Assembly: GCA_944322635.1 (NCBI GenBank)
Contig: CALUPL010000044.1
Coordinates: 1-57,055 of the forward strand
DNA: 57,055 nt
Reading direction: 5' to 3'
From: an uncultured Mailhella sp.
GTDB taxonomy: Bacteria > Desulfobacterota > Desulfovibrionia > Desulfovibrionales > Desulfovibrionaceae
Shown here: positions 35,930-43,650 of the stretch, piece by piece
Layout: each line of letters starts with the position of its first letter
Position numbering within the stretch: position 1 is the first letter of the stretch
Translations under genes and position numbers: made by a program
Notes under the pieces: generated by a model
The model's input: the letters and a program-made list of their open reading frames with translations, nothing else
What the model was told of the DNA's origin: nothing
The model's database searches: none

Positions 35930-35950
35930 ACTACATTCAAGGAGTCCTAT
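35930..35950 (+). promoter_or_regulatory. Leader and ribosome site shared with the gene at 16662
   Basis: 20 of 21 bases match 16640-16660, including ACTACATTCAAGGAGTC. A TATAAA that could be the -10 is at 35913-35918, which would place the transcription start just before the shared element. Confidence 0.5.
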
Positions 35951-36325
35951 ATGGAGCTTTACAAAGAACTGAGGAACGCCCTGAGACGAAGAGGCTGCTC
36001 GTGGATAGAGGACCATGTTTTTGAATTTATGGGGCAGCGTCTTCATTTTGATATTCATGAGTTCGGACAAAACTATATTTTGAAGATAGTGCATCGGGCG
36101 ACGAACAGTTCCGGTTCCGTCGGCCCGGAGCCGTACATCCAGAAGAATTTTTCTCTGGAAAAAACCGTTTCCAAGCAGTCCATTTGCAGAGAAAATCTGA
36201 AAAAAATCTGCGAATCGCTGGCAGACGGTTTTCTTTTCTGGCTCGAAGGGATGTGCTTTACGCCTGAGCCTGTCAGAGAGTCGATTGTGAGTCGTCCACC
36301 GGCCCGCACTCGTTCTCGCAGCTAA
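35951..36325 (+). CDS. Unrecognised 124-residue protein
   Basis: I do not recognise a family. The protein starts MELYKELRNALRRRGCSWIE. It appears mixed alpha/beta: an N-terminal amphipathic helix, strands around HVFEFMGQRLHFDIHEFGQNYILKIVHRA, a serine/glycine linker, a second helical part (RENLKKICESLADGFLFWLEG) and a basic, probably disordered tail ending RPPARTRSRS. No signal peptide or membrane segment is seen. The start is fixed by AAGGAG at 35939-35944. Its leader is almost identical to that of the Sm-like protein at 16662, suggesting common control. It stands alone between a candidate structured RNA and a HicB-like gene. Confidence 0.65.
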   Translation: MELYKELRNALRRRGCSWIEDHVFEFMGQRLHFDIHEFGQNYILKIVHRATNSSGSVGPEPYIQKNFSLEKTVSKQSICRENLKKICESLADGFLFWLEGMCFTPEPVRESIVSRPPARTRSRS

Positions 36326-36689
36326 AAGCAAACTTCCGTATAATGATTCTCTGTCTTATGGCATGCGACATGCCGTTCTGCCTTTTACAACGTTTTTTAT
36401 CTGCACCGTTTGCAGGGAGATTCGATGCGGAAAGGTTGAATCAAGAAAACGTTTTCCCGCAGCATTTTCCGCAAATCCATGCGGCGCAATGCTGCGGGAC
36501 GTCACCTGAGTTTTCTGCTGAGAAAAACCAAGATTTTTAGTGACTTAATTTGTGATAGCGTTTATTTTCCCCTTCAATACGCAAGAGACTTCAATCTGAA
36601 GTTTCCTTTGTGTTCTTGCAGCATTCCAGTCCCGGCAATGCGCATGAAAAAAGGGGATGGCTCACCATTTTCCCCTTGTTGAGGAGAAC
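36326..36689 (+). other. 364-base gap before the HicB-like gene
   Basis: No gene, and in particular no HicA-type toxin, is visible. A short hairpin GGCATG-CGA-CATGCC (36360-36374) is followed by GTTCTGCCTTTT and could end the preceding gene. A second hairpin lies directly before hicB: AAGGGGATGG (36651-36660), CTCA loop, then CCAT-TT-TCCCCTT (36665-36677). It may be an operator or leader structure. Confidence 0.4.
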
Positions 36690-37103
36690 ATGATGCAGCA
36701 TTATTTTGCGGCGTTCTGCCCTGAATCTGACGGACGATACACTGTTCTTTTCCCGGATCTTCCCGATGTCAGAACAAGCGGGAATGACATTGACGATGCC
36801 ATGCTCATGGCAAGAAGCGTGCTGAAACACAGCCTTGAACATATGTGCCGACAGGGAGATGTGTTGCCTGTTCCGTCTTCGTTTGAAGAGGCGAGAGATA
36901 AGATGCTGCCTCTGTATGAAAAATTTTCCATCACACCGAATGGAGAAGTTTTTTTCCCGCTCATTGCTGCTCCCGATATGGATAGAACTCCCATGAACAT
37001 ATCCGTATCGTTGCCCAGAAATGCCGTGACTGCTCTGGATCGTAAGGCTGCAATTGCCGGAATGACACGTGACGGCTATATAATGTCGTTGGCGTTGTCC
37101 TGA
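36690..37103 (+). CDS. Solitary HicB-like antitoxin-family protein
   Basis: A 137-residue protein. The N-terminal HicB fold is seen in YFAAFCPESDGRYTVLFPDLPDVRTSGNDIDDAM and ARSVLKHSLEHM. A C-terminal ribbon-helix-helix domain is seen in NISVSLPRNAVTALDRKAAIAGMTRDGYI (about residues 103-131), so it should bind DNA. HicB normally neutralises the HicA mRNA-cleaving toxin, but no HicA is encoded on either side. It may be an orphan regulator or use a toxin encoded elsewhere. The start at 36690 has GAGGAG 4 bases upstream. Confidence 0.82.
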   Translation: MMQHYFAAFCPESDGRYTVLFPDLPDVRTSGNDIDDAMLMARSVLKHSLEHMCRQGDVLPVPSSFEEARDKMLPLYEKFSITPNGEVFFPLIAAPDMDRTPMNISVSLPRNAVTALDRKAAIAGMTRDGYIMSLALS

Positions 37104-37118
37104 TGCAGACTGCCGATG

Positions 37119-37145
37119 GGCCCCTCTGAAGAGGGGCCTTTTTTT
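37119..37145 (+). terminator. Intrinsic terminator after the HicB-like gene
   Basis: GGCCCCTC (37119-37126) and GAGGGGCC (37131-37138) around TGAA are followed by seven T. Confidence 0.92.
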
Positions 37146-37743
37146 GACAGACCACCTTGCTTTCATTGCATATGCTATGTGCCGTCTGACTTTTAATGAC
37201 AGGGAGCTGACAATAAACCGGGAAAATGGAATTTAAGAAAAGGATAGACGACAAATAAACTTCTGTTCTTTAATCGGGCCGATTATTCTGAACTTCCTGC
37301 ACACTGGAAGGGATACCACAGTCACCTGAGTACGTTTTGAAACGACTTTTCCGTACAAGGCATCCACGCGGCGTCGTGAGGCGGAAATACCGTGCTGAAA
37401 TCCCCGCCGAAGAGATCCAGATTTTTGACATGGCGGCTCCGGCGCATAGGTGTAACGGCTAATACTGAGAAAAGCAGTCTTCTTTTCCTTAGTCTATTCT
37501 CGGGAAACGAGTGATGTCTCTTTGATGCCATAACGTTTCCTCCTGCCGTTTTACGCGCTCTCAGGAAGCCCGGTTTTATCTCCCCAACGGCGTAAAAATC
37601 TCCCCAAATGTCTCCCCAGCGGCGCAAACAGCTGTAAAAAGACGCAGGGCCTTTTGCGTAAAATAACAGGAAAAATAATACGTTGCAATGAAAGACAGCA
37701 AAATGGAACTTTCTACTCTTCAAGTTTCACTGGAAGGAAAAGC
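37146..37743. other. About 600 bases without a supported gene; contains a GGGGAGA repeat cluster
   Basis: A 133-codon open frame on the minus strand (37322-37723) exists but lacks a ribosome site and family features, so I do not call it. On the minus strand TGGGGAGA occurs three times between about 37578 and 37619, with starts 13 and 21 bases apart; the outer two copies are both preceded by GCCG. The remainder shows no RNA gene or obvious mobile-element part. Confidence 0.45.
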
Positions 37744-37772
37744 TTGCTCCTCCTGCGTGCAGCTGCTACTAT
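37744..37772 (+). promoter_or_regulatory. Possible promoter of the GAF gene
   Basis: TTGCTC (37744-37749), a 17-base spacer, then TACTAT (37767-37772). The predicted start of transcription is about 30 bases before the GAF gene. Confidence 0.35.
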
Positions 37773-37808
37773 GTTTTTATTCTTTTTACCGCTAACACTC
37801 ACGCTGTC

Positions 37809-38780
37809 ATGATTGTCAAAAATCCCGTAGAGTCCATTCTTGCGCTGGCCGCCAGCGTGTTCGACGCCTATTCCGTCGTTCTCTTTGAAGCTCCCCACAA
37901 CGGTCAGGGGGCTCAGATCATGGCCGCCTACAGTCAGGGTGACCATATCAATCAGAATGCCGTCATTCAGCCGGGAAAAGGGCTGGCCGGCTGGATACTG
38001 CGAAATCGTTCCCCCATTGTTGTCGGATCCATTGACGAGAATCAGGCCTATCTCGGATACTACAAGGAAGACTGGGAACCGGAAATATGTTCTTTCCTCG
38101 GCTGCCCTTTGCCGGATGGCGGAATACTGTGCATAGACAGCTGCCAGAAGCACGCGTTTTCTCCGGAAAAACAGAAGCTCATAGCAGTGTTTGCCGACAT
38201 GCTTTCGCAGGTGCAGGGAATGGAGTGCCGTGCGGACGGCGGGATGAGCGCGGATTATCTTCATGCACTGGATCATCTCGTCGAAATCCGTCAGAATTAT
38301 CCAGGATGGAAAAATTATCTCTCCAAGGTATTCCCGATTCTTCTGGATGCTACGGGATTCACTTATGCCGCTTTTGCCTCCCGTGTGGAGGGCAGTTCGA
38401 CTTACATCATGGAAGGCGAATCTCCGGCGCTTCTGCTTTCCGGGCAGAAGAGCAATGAGTTCTCTGTTCACAATGATATCATCGGGTGGGTTTTTCGTAA
38501 CGAAGAAGCCATATACAGCGACGGATTTTCCGGGCCTACGCCTGTTTTCGGCAAAAGGGAAGGAGTTCCATCCTTCGGCAGTACGGTCTGTCTTCCCGTT
38601 ACGGTGAACAAAAGCACTTGTGGTGTACTTTGCCTTGCCATGGAAGAGCCCAGATCCATTTCTGATGAAATGAAAACGTTCCTCAGACTCGCTGCCGATG
38701 ATCTTGCCCGGCTGCTGGAAGTCTTGTCTTTGCGGTATCGCGTACGGATGGCCGAAAAGGCCGCAGCGGAAAAAAAGTAG
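37809..38780 (+). CDS. Tandem GAF-domain protein
   Basis: A 323-residue soluble protein with two GAF-like sensory domains and no visible output domain. The first GAF (about 5-145) has DAYSVVLFEAPHNGQGAQIMAAYSQGD, then GKGLAGWILRNRSPIVVG, and LGCPLPDGGILCIDS. The second (about 165-315) repeats the plan with HNDIIGWVFRNEEAIYSDG and STVCLPVTVNKSTCGVLCLAMEE. It probably senses a small ligand or redox state and acts through protein contacts. The ATG at 37809 has no clear ribosome site. It is followed after 5 bases by the inositol phosphatase gene, so the two form an operon. Confidence 0.8.
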   Translation: MIVKNPVESILALAASVFDAYSVVLFEAPHNGQGAQIMAAYSQGDHINQNAVIQPGKGLAGWILRNRSPIVVGSIDENQAYLGYYKEDWEPEICSFLGCPLPDGGILCIDSCQKHAFSPEKQKLIAVFADMLSQVQGMECRADGGMSADYLHALDHLVEIRQNYPGWKNYLSKVFPILLDATGFTYAAFASRVEGSSTYIMEGESPALLLSGQKSNEFSVHNDIIGWVFRNEEAIYSDGFSGPTPVFGKREGVPSFGSTVCLPVTVNKSTCGVLCLAMEEPRSISDEMKTFLRLAADDLARLLEVLSLRYRVRMAEKAAAEKK

Positions 38781-38785
38781 GACCA

Positions 38786-39574
38786 ATGAACATGATGCAT
38801 CTTTCAGAACGGGCTTCCCGGCTCCTTTCCGTGATGGACGAGAGCGATGCCCTTTTCATGAGACACTGGGATCGTCCGAGAACCGTCAGACACAAAGGGC
38901 AGAGGGATCTGGTCACAGATACGGACTTTGCCATTGAGGCTTTTCTCAAGGAGCATCTTTGCGACATCGTACCCGGGGCATCTTTTATGGCGGAAGAGAG
39001 TGCCTCGTCGCTTTGTCCGACAGATACATGCTGGATTATAGATCCGGTTGATGGAACAACGAACTTCGCGCATCATTTTGCCGATACGGCTACTTCCGTG
39101 GCTTTGTGGGAGAACGGCCGCGTCGTGCTCGGCGTTGTTTCTGCTCCTGTCAGAGGAGAACGCTATGTCGCCGAGCTCGGCAAAGGGGCATGGCTGAATG
39201 GAAATCCTATGCATACAAGCAGTGTTGCGTCCTGCAAGGACGCACTGGTTGCAACAGGTTTTCCGTACAGTGTACATGAAGACATGGACGCCGTTCTGCG
39301 GGATATGCGGATTTTGCTTGATACCACGGTGGGAGTCCGTCGTTGCGGCTCAGCGGCTCTTGACATGTGCTTTGTGGCCAGCGGCTGTTTTGATGCCTAT
39401 TTTGAAGGCTGGATAAAGCCGTGGGATATAGCGGCAGGCTGGCTTCTGGTGGAGGAGGCAGGAGGCAAAGTAACCGGGCGGAGTGGAGAAAATTATGAAT
39501 TCAACACTCCGATACTGGCCAGTAACGGATTCGTACACGACGAGATGATCAGGAATCTTTCTCTGGAGGGATGA
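38786..39574 (+). CDS. Inositol monophosphatase family protein (SuhB-like)
   Basis: A 262-residue Mg-dependent, lithium-sensitive phosphatase. The metal-binding motifs are intact: MAEESAS (glutamate), WIIDPVDGTTNFAHHFADTA (the DPxDGT motif, near residues 85-104) and the C-terminal WDIAAGWLLVEEAGGKV. Homologues dephosphorylate inositol phosphates, fructose-1,6-bisphosphate or NADP, and SuhB also takes part in rRNA antitermination; the activity here is not resolved. The sequence AGTAGGACC overlaps the end of the GAF gene and serves as its ribosome site. Confidence 0.9.
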   Translation: MNMMHLSERASRLLSVMDESDALFMRHWDRPRTVRHKGQRDLVTDTDFAIEAFLKEHLCDIVPGASFMAEESASSLCPTDTCWIIDPVDGTTNFAHHFADTATSVALWENGRVVLGVVSAPVRGERYVAELGKGAWLNGNPMHTSSVASCKDALVATGFPYSVHEDMDAVLRDMRILLDTTVGVRRCGSAALDMCFVASGCFDAYFEGWIKPWDIAAGWLLVEEAGGKVTGRSGENYEFNTPILASNGFVHDEMIRNLSLEG

Positions 39575-39578
39575 CCTG

Positions 39579-40169
39579 CTAGATACCAAGAAACTGGCTG
39601 CCTTGTCTGGGAAATATCCAGCCTGATCGTATGGCCCAGATAAGTTCCGGAGTCAGCATTTCCTGCTGATGCAGAGCCAGACCTTCCAGTTCGTACTGAT
39701 CAACGAACATGGAATCGGCCTGGGAACCGTCGGTGTCGGGGACTACAGAACTGGGCCCTGCAAGAAAGAAAAATGCCGACAAACTGACTCCCCGACTGTC
39801 CGTATAGGGCAGAGAGCCTATGTTCCGCATTTTTGTATGCCGAATGCCCAGCTTGTCGGCAAGTTCTCTGTATGCGGCATCGAGCGGAGCTTCTCCGGCA
39901 AACACGTTTCCTATGGCGGAAACGTCCCATAGGCCGGCATAGAGCGGTGCAGAATCCGCGTGCTTTTTCAAATAAACCTGTCCTTTGGTATTTTTCAGAC
40001 AGATAAGAACGATGCGGCGCAAAAGTCCCAGGCCGGATGCTGTTTTCAGAGATGTAAGCATGAAAGGGCGCCCATAACCTTCCAGCAGCTCGACAAGCGT
40101 TTGGAGGCGGGCTTTGGGAAGTCTGTAAGGAGAATCCTGTATTCCGGCAAAAGAACGAGGGATAGACAT
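39579..40169 (-). CDS. Nudix-fold protein with a degenerate Nudix box
   Basis: A protein of about 196 residues with a Nudix fold: strands RRIVLICLKNTKGQVYLKKH, then LYAGLWDVSAIGNVFAG. The Nudix box (G-x5-E-x7-REUxEExGU) reads GNVFAGEAPLDAAYRELADKLGI. The G, first E, RE, L and G are in place, but the EE pair that binds catalytic magnesium is DK, so hydrolase activity is doubtful. The start at 40169 is weakly supported (AGG four bases upstream) and abuts the divergent GNAT start, so 40061 is another option. It converges with the inositol phosphatase, leaving 4 bases. Confidence 0.72.
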   Translation of the reverse strand: MSIPRSFAGIQDSPYRLPKARLQTLVELLEGYGRPFMLTSLKTASGLGLLRRIVLICLKNTKGQVYLKKHADSAPLYAGLWDVSAIGNVFAGEAPLDAAYRELADKLGIRHTKMRNIGSLPYTDSRGVSLSAFFFLAGPSSVVPDTDGSQADSMFVDQYELEGLALHQQEMLTPELIWAIRSGWIFPRQGSQFLGI

Positions 40170-40693
40170 TGACCTGTACTCGAAAGGAAGAAATTCGTTG
40201 GCTTGAACTTGAGGATATGCCAGAAACCGCCGCTCTGGAAGCGCTTTGTTTTCCCTCATATTGGACGGCCGAACAGTTTTCGGAAGCGTGGAAACAGCCA
40301 TGGTTTGCCGGGTATGGTATGTTTCAAGAATCTAACATGCTGGGATATGTCACACTTTCGGTATTGGCCGGAGAAGTGGAAATATTGAACGTTGCCATTC
40401 GTCCGGAATACAGGGGCAGGGGATTGTCCTGGCCACTTATGGCGTTTGCCTTGAACGATACTCTTCAAGGAGAGCATTGCCGACGGAGAGAAGAAATTCC
40501 TCTGGGCTGGGAGAGCGGGGTGCTGGAAGTCAGAGTCGGCAATGCTCCGGCAAGGGCCCTTTATTCCTCTCTTGGTTTTGTAGAAGCCGGTTTGCGGAAG
40601 CATTATTATGGTGATGGAGAAGATGCCGTCGTCATGACGCTGCTTGCAGAGAATTTTCTTGAATGCCTGAATCAACGAACGTGCCGCCAATAG
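40169..40693 (+). CDS. GNAT family N-acetyltransferase (RimI-like)
   Basis: A 174-residue GNAT enzyme resembling ribosomal-protein-alanine acetyltransferase RimI. N-terminal ALEALCFPSYWTAEQFSEAW is typical of RimI; the acetyl-CoA-binding motif A is IRPEYRGRGLSWPLMAFAL, and motif B is EVRVGNAPARALYSSLGFVEAGLRKHYY. A TTG start at 40169 with an AGGGA site upstream is the best fit; an ATG at 40217 would remove part of the first strand. A 30-residue insertion between motifs A and B (DTLQGEHCRRREEIPLGWES) is longer than in E. coli RimI. Confidence 0.85.
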   Translation: MTCTRKEEIRWLELEDMPETAALEALCFPSYWTAEQFSEAWKQPWFAGYGMFQESNMLGYVTLSVLAGEVEILNVAIRPEYRGRGLSWPLMAFALNDTLQGEHCRRREEIPLGWESGVLEVRVGNAPARALYSSLGFVEAGLRKHYYGDGEDAVVMTLLAENFLECLNQRTCRQ

Positions 40694-40826
40694 CTTATTT
40701 TGCCGCCTGTTTTTGGGGGAAAATCCAGCAGCGTTGATGCTGTTCACATTCTAAAAAGCTTTACTCCTCAGATTGCGCCAGCCGTTTTGGGGACAGACAG
40801 ACTGTAACAGGTAATCAGAAGCTGTG

Positions 40827-41177
40827 TCAGGACTGGCTCAAAAAAACAGACGTCTTGGGAAGTGATGCCGTTCCGGGAAGAAAAACCGAGAGTACTCCTT
40901 TCTCCAGCGTTGTTTTTACCGGTGCGGACAACGCACCGTTAAGAATGATGTCCAGCGAAAATTCCACATTGCCGAATTCCAAAGTCTGTACATCCTTTTG
41001 TTCCGACGGTACAGGGCAATGGGAGCTCGCCTTGATGCGGAGCATATTTCCTTCAAGAAAAACTTGAAGATCCTGCTGCTCGACTCCGGGCATGTTGGCC
41101 GTAATTTGAACGCCGTTGTCCACATCCACAATGTCTGTGGCAGGGCGCACCTGTGGATAGGGGGATTTCTGCTGCAC
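40827..41177 (-). CDS. Small heat shock protein, Hsp20/alpha-crystallin family (second of pair)
   Basis: A 116-residue ATP-independent holdase chaperone. The alpha-crystallin domain spans about residues 12-105 (VDVDNGVQITANMPGVEQQDLQVFLEGNMLRI) and ends with the conserved EKGVLSVFLP motif. It starts with GTG at 41177, three bases after the stop of the upstream Hsp20; its GAGGAG ribosome site lies inside the end of that gene. Such adjacent, divergent Hsp20 pairs often co-oligomerise. Confidence 0.88.
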   Translation of the reverse strand: MQQKSPYPQVRPATDIVDVDNGVQITANMPGVEQQDLQVFLEGNMLRIKASSHCPVPSEQKDVQTLEFGNVEFSLDIILNGALSAPVKTTLEKGVLSVFLPGTASLPKTSVFLSQS

Positions 41178-41180
41178 GGT

Positions 41181-41543
41181 TCATCTCCTCTTTTGAAGTT
41201 CTATTTGAAGAATACCGTCTTTTATGGTTATCGAGTCTGGACAAAGGTATTCCGCATCCAGAGAAATCCGGCGTCGAAAATGTCCGCTGTAGCGTTCCTC
41301 GTGCACATAGTGTCCTCGACTCCGCTCTATGCAGCCTTCAATTTGCAGTAAGTTCTGATCCAGGGTGATTCGAATATCTTTCAGATCCAATCCGGGAAGA
41401 AGAGCCTGAACCAGAATCCTGTTACGGCAGAAGTACACATTGACGGGGGGAAATGGATCCTGCTCCCGTCGGTCGTACACCATGGCCGTAGTATAGAATA
41501 TATGTCCGAACGATATCCCGCCGGATAGAGGAAAATTTTTCAT
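41181..41543 (-). CDS. Small heat shock protein, Hsp20/alpha-crystallin family (first of pair)
   Basis: A 120-residue Hsp20 paralogue. The domain runs from PPVNVYFCRNRILVQALLPGLDLKDIRITLDQNLLQIEG to the closing motif IKDGILQIELQKR. The start MKNFPLSGG at 41543 has AAGGTGAGG upstream; the longer reading from 41606 lacks support. It forms a two-gene operon with the other Hsp20. I looked for a CIRCE element or a sigma32-type promoter upstream and found neither, so its heat-shock control is not visible. Confidence 0.88.
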   Translation of the reverse strand: MKNFPLSGGISFGHIFYTTAMVYDRREQDPFPPVNVYFCRNRILVQALLPGLDLKDIRITLDQNLLQIEGCIERSRGHYVHEERYSGHFRRRISLDAEYLCPDSITIKDGILQIELQKRR

Positions 41544-41703
41544 GGCCTCACCTTGCTGGTCATGTTTTTGTTCCTGTACTACATTGTGTTTTCTGCTCCG
41601 GGACAAAGGAGAACCGAACAGGCTCTGCAGGTAGAACAGAACGTGTCATGGAACAGGGCTACGTGTCAGCGTAACGTATCGCCGCGCTTCGTCAATGGCA
41701 TGA

Positions 41704-41731
41704 TTGACACGAAACCGAGGCGTGATATTTT
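41704..41731 (+). promoter_or_regulatory. Promoter that places transcription start at the PHP start codon
   Basis: TTGACA (41704-41709), a 16-base spacer, then TATTTT (41726-41731). The expected start of transcription, seven bases beyond the -10, is the A of the ATG at 41738. Confidence 0.5.
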
Positions 41732-41737
41732 TACAAA

Positions 41738-42613
41738 ATGAGTACGACACGCATAGATCTTCATACCCACAGCACGGCTTCCGACGGGACGGACAGTCCT
41801 GCGGAACTGGTTCGCAAAGCCTCGGCGGCAAAGCTGGCAGTCCTGGCACTGACAGATCATGACACGCTTGATGGGCTTGCCGAAGCAGAACATGAGGCGA
41901 AACAATGCAAAATTATTTTCGTTCGAGGGTGTGAAATCAGTACGGCGACCGCATGGGGTGAGGCGCATTTTCTGGGGTTATGGATTCCTGATGAACCTTC
42001 CCGCATAAAAGAGCTTGAATGTGCACTTGCGCATGTGCGTGAAAAGCGTCGGGAACGCAATGTTCACATAGCGGAGAAATTGAGATCCCTCGGGATGGAT
42101 GTAACCTATGAGGCTGCAGCTGATCTGGCAGGTGGTCGCGTGGTTGGCCGTCCTCATTTTGCGGAGCTGCTCTGTCGGCTCGGGGTTGTTGAGGACAGGC
42201 GTGAAGCCTTTAGACGTTATTTGGGCAAAGACGGCCTTGCCTATGTGCCGCGAGAACTGATGACTCCGGAGAATGCGGTTTCTTTGTTAAAGTCCGCTGG
42301 GGCGCTGGTTTCCATGGCGCATCCCCGTTTGCTCCATGCACCGGTAGATGAACTGGAACAGCTTGTCGTTCGGTTGAAAACTTTCGGGCTGGATGCTTTG
42401 GAGGCGTATCATAGTGAACATGACGCAGGAGATGTACGCCTGTGCGTAGAGCTGGCGTCCCGACACAATCTCCAGATTACCGGAGGCTCAGACTATCACG
42501 GAGAAGCGAAGCCAAAAATTGACATAGGCTCTGGAAGAGGAAACCTTCGCGTCACTTTGAATGTTTATGAAGAGCTCATGGAATATCGTCAACGGGTAGG
42601 GTTGACCTCCTGA
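41738..42613 (+). CDS. PHP-domain phosphoesterase (YciV / RNase AM-like)
   Basis: A 291-residue PHP-family metal phosphoesterase. Metal ligands lie in DLHTHSTASDG (residues 7-17), LTDHDTLDG (38-46), the RGCEIS glutamate, GRPHFAELL, MAHPRLL and GGSDYHGEAKP. The closest known members are YciV (RNase AM, trimming 5' ends of 5S and other rRNAs) and nucleoside 3',5'-bisphosphate phosphatases. The canonical start MSTTRIDLHTH has no Shine-Dalgarno, and the promoter seems to start transcription at the ATG, so the mRNA may be leaderless. A terminator follows. Confidence 0.88.
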   Translation: MSTTRIDLHTHSTASDGTDSPAELVRKASAAKLAVLALTDHDTLDGLAEAEHEAKQCKIIFVRGCEISTATAWGEAHFLGLWIPDEPSRIKELECALAHVREKRRERNVHIAEKLRSLGMDVTYEAAADLAGGRVVGRPHFAELLCRLGVVEDRREAFRRYLGKDGLAYVPRELMTPENAVSLLKSAGALVSMAHPRLLHAPVDELEQLVVRLKTFGLDALEAYHSEHDAGDVRLCVELASRHNLQITGGSDYHGEAKPKIDIGSGRGNLRVTLNVYEELMEYRQRVGLTS

Positions 42614-42642
42614 AAGAATGGAGCTTTGGTTGTTTTTATTTT

Positions 42643-42678
42643 AACGTATCGTTCTTTTGAAGGACGGTACGTTTTTTA
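42643..42678 (+). terminator. Intrinsic terminator of the PHP gene
   Basis: AACGTA-T-CGT-T-CTT pairs with AAG-G-ACG-G-TACGTT through Watson-Crick and wobble pairs (42643-42673). It is followed by TTTTATT. Confidence 0.8.
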
Positions 42679-42739
42679 TTAATGCCGGAAGTCACCAAGA
42701 ATCACAAAGAGAAGTATGGCAAGGGTCAGTTATATAAAG

Positions 42740-42766
42740 AAGGAGGGCCCGACCAGGACCCTCCTT
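42740..42766. terminator. Second hairpin terminator, probably for the HAD gene
   Basis: AAGGAGGG (42740-42747) pairs with CCCTCCTT (42759-42766). The minus-strand continuation CTTTATATAAC is U-rich and the plus side has TTTT, so it may work in both directions. Confidence 0.65.
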
Positions 42767-42873
42767 TTGCTCGCATAAAACTATGAGACCGCTGTTTACG
42801 AATTCAATCGGTCATGCAAATATAGATTTATGAATTATGTGACCGGTGAAAATGCATGAGAAAACTTCCGGGG

Positions 42874-43650
42874 CTAAACTTCCCAGGCCTTTCCCAGATC
42901 TTCGGCAATGACGGTGGGTTGGACTGCTTCAGCCCGGGCTTCTTCCAGCGTGGCCTCGCCGCTTAGCACGAGAATAAAGTCAATACCGGCGTTTTCCGCA
43001 AGTTTTTTGTCTGTGCTGAGGCGGTCTCCAGCCATAACCATTTCTTCCCGCCGATATTTTTTTAAAAGCGGCTGCAGAACCGTGGGGTCTGGCTTGCCGA
43101 AAATATGCTGAGGTTCGCGCCCCGTAGCCACTTTATACAGGGCTAGCATGCTGCCTACGTCGGGCAGAGGGCCTTCAGGAGAAGGGCAGACCTTATCGGG
43201 ATGCGTGGCAAGAAAAAGTACTTCCGGATGATTTTCCAGCAATATTGCCGACCGAGACAGTTTTTCATAGGTCAGTTCCGTATCATAGGCCAGAATGACG
43301 GCCTGAGCTCCCTCTTCCTGCTGTTTGAGTTCCGGCATCCGGCTTGCAAGATCACGGCAAAAGTCGCTGTTGCCTACAATATAGGCCGTATTTATTCCGT
43401 TTTCTTTAAGAAAATCCACGAGAGGGGTCGTGGGGGAAAGAATGAGATCGAGCGTTGCAGGAATGCCCATGCCATTAAGCTTTTTTACGTAGGTATCCGG
43501 AGCCTTTGACGTATTGTTGCTTAGAAAATGGAAGTCGAGTTTTCCCCAGTTGTTCTTTATAAATTCCACGGCTCCCGGAATAGGGATGTTGCCGAGATAG
43601 ACGGTTCCGTCCATATCCAGAACAACGCAGCGCTTTTCAGATATCTTCAT
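42874..43650 (-). CDS. HAD-IIA family sugar-phosphatase-like hydrolase (NagD/PGP type)
   Basis: A 258-residue HAD hydrolase with a type C2 cap. Motif I is VVLDMDGTVYLG (residues 9-20), motif II is the threonine in FLSNNTSKAP, motif III is the lysine in FGKPDPTVLQP, and motif IV is MAGDRLSTDKKLA. The cap contains SPTTPLVDFLKE and IVGNSDF. Members hydrolyse phosphoglycolate, glycerol phosphate, p-nitrophenyl phosphate or nucleotides. It is divergent from glpABC, which makes a glycerol-phosphate role attractive, but that is inference. Confidence 0.88.
   Translation of the reverse strand: MKISEKRCVVLDMDGTVYLGNIPIPGAVEFIKNNWGKLDFHFLSNNTSKAPDTYVKKLNGMGIPATLDLILSPTTPLVDFLKENGINTAYIVGNSDFCRDLASRMPELKQQEEGAQAVILAYDTELTYEKLSRSAILLENHPEVLFLATHPDKVCPSPEGPLPDVGSMLALYKVATGREPQHIFGKPDPTVLQPLLKKYRREEMVMAGDRLSTDKKLAENAGIDFILVLSGEATLEEARAEAVQPTVIAEDLGKAWEV

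Noticed and set aside
36326..36689. HicA toxin gene next to the HicB-like gene
   Set aside because: Short frames in this gap and in the 600 bases downstream show no HicA double-stranded-RNA-binding fold or its conserved glycine-histidine motif.
37322..37723. 133-codon minus-strand open frame in the gap before the GAF gene
   Set aside because: No ribosome site, repetitive GGGGAGA tract inside, and no recognisable domain. Kept only as gap description.
41544..41737. Search for a CIRCE element or sigma32 promoter before the Hsp20 pair
   Set aside because: No TTAGCACTC-type inverted repeat and no CTTGAAA/CCCCAT pair were found.
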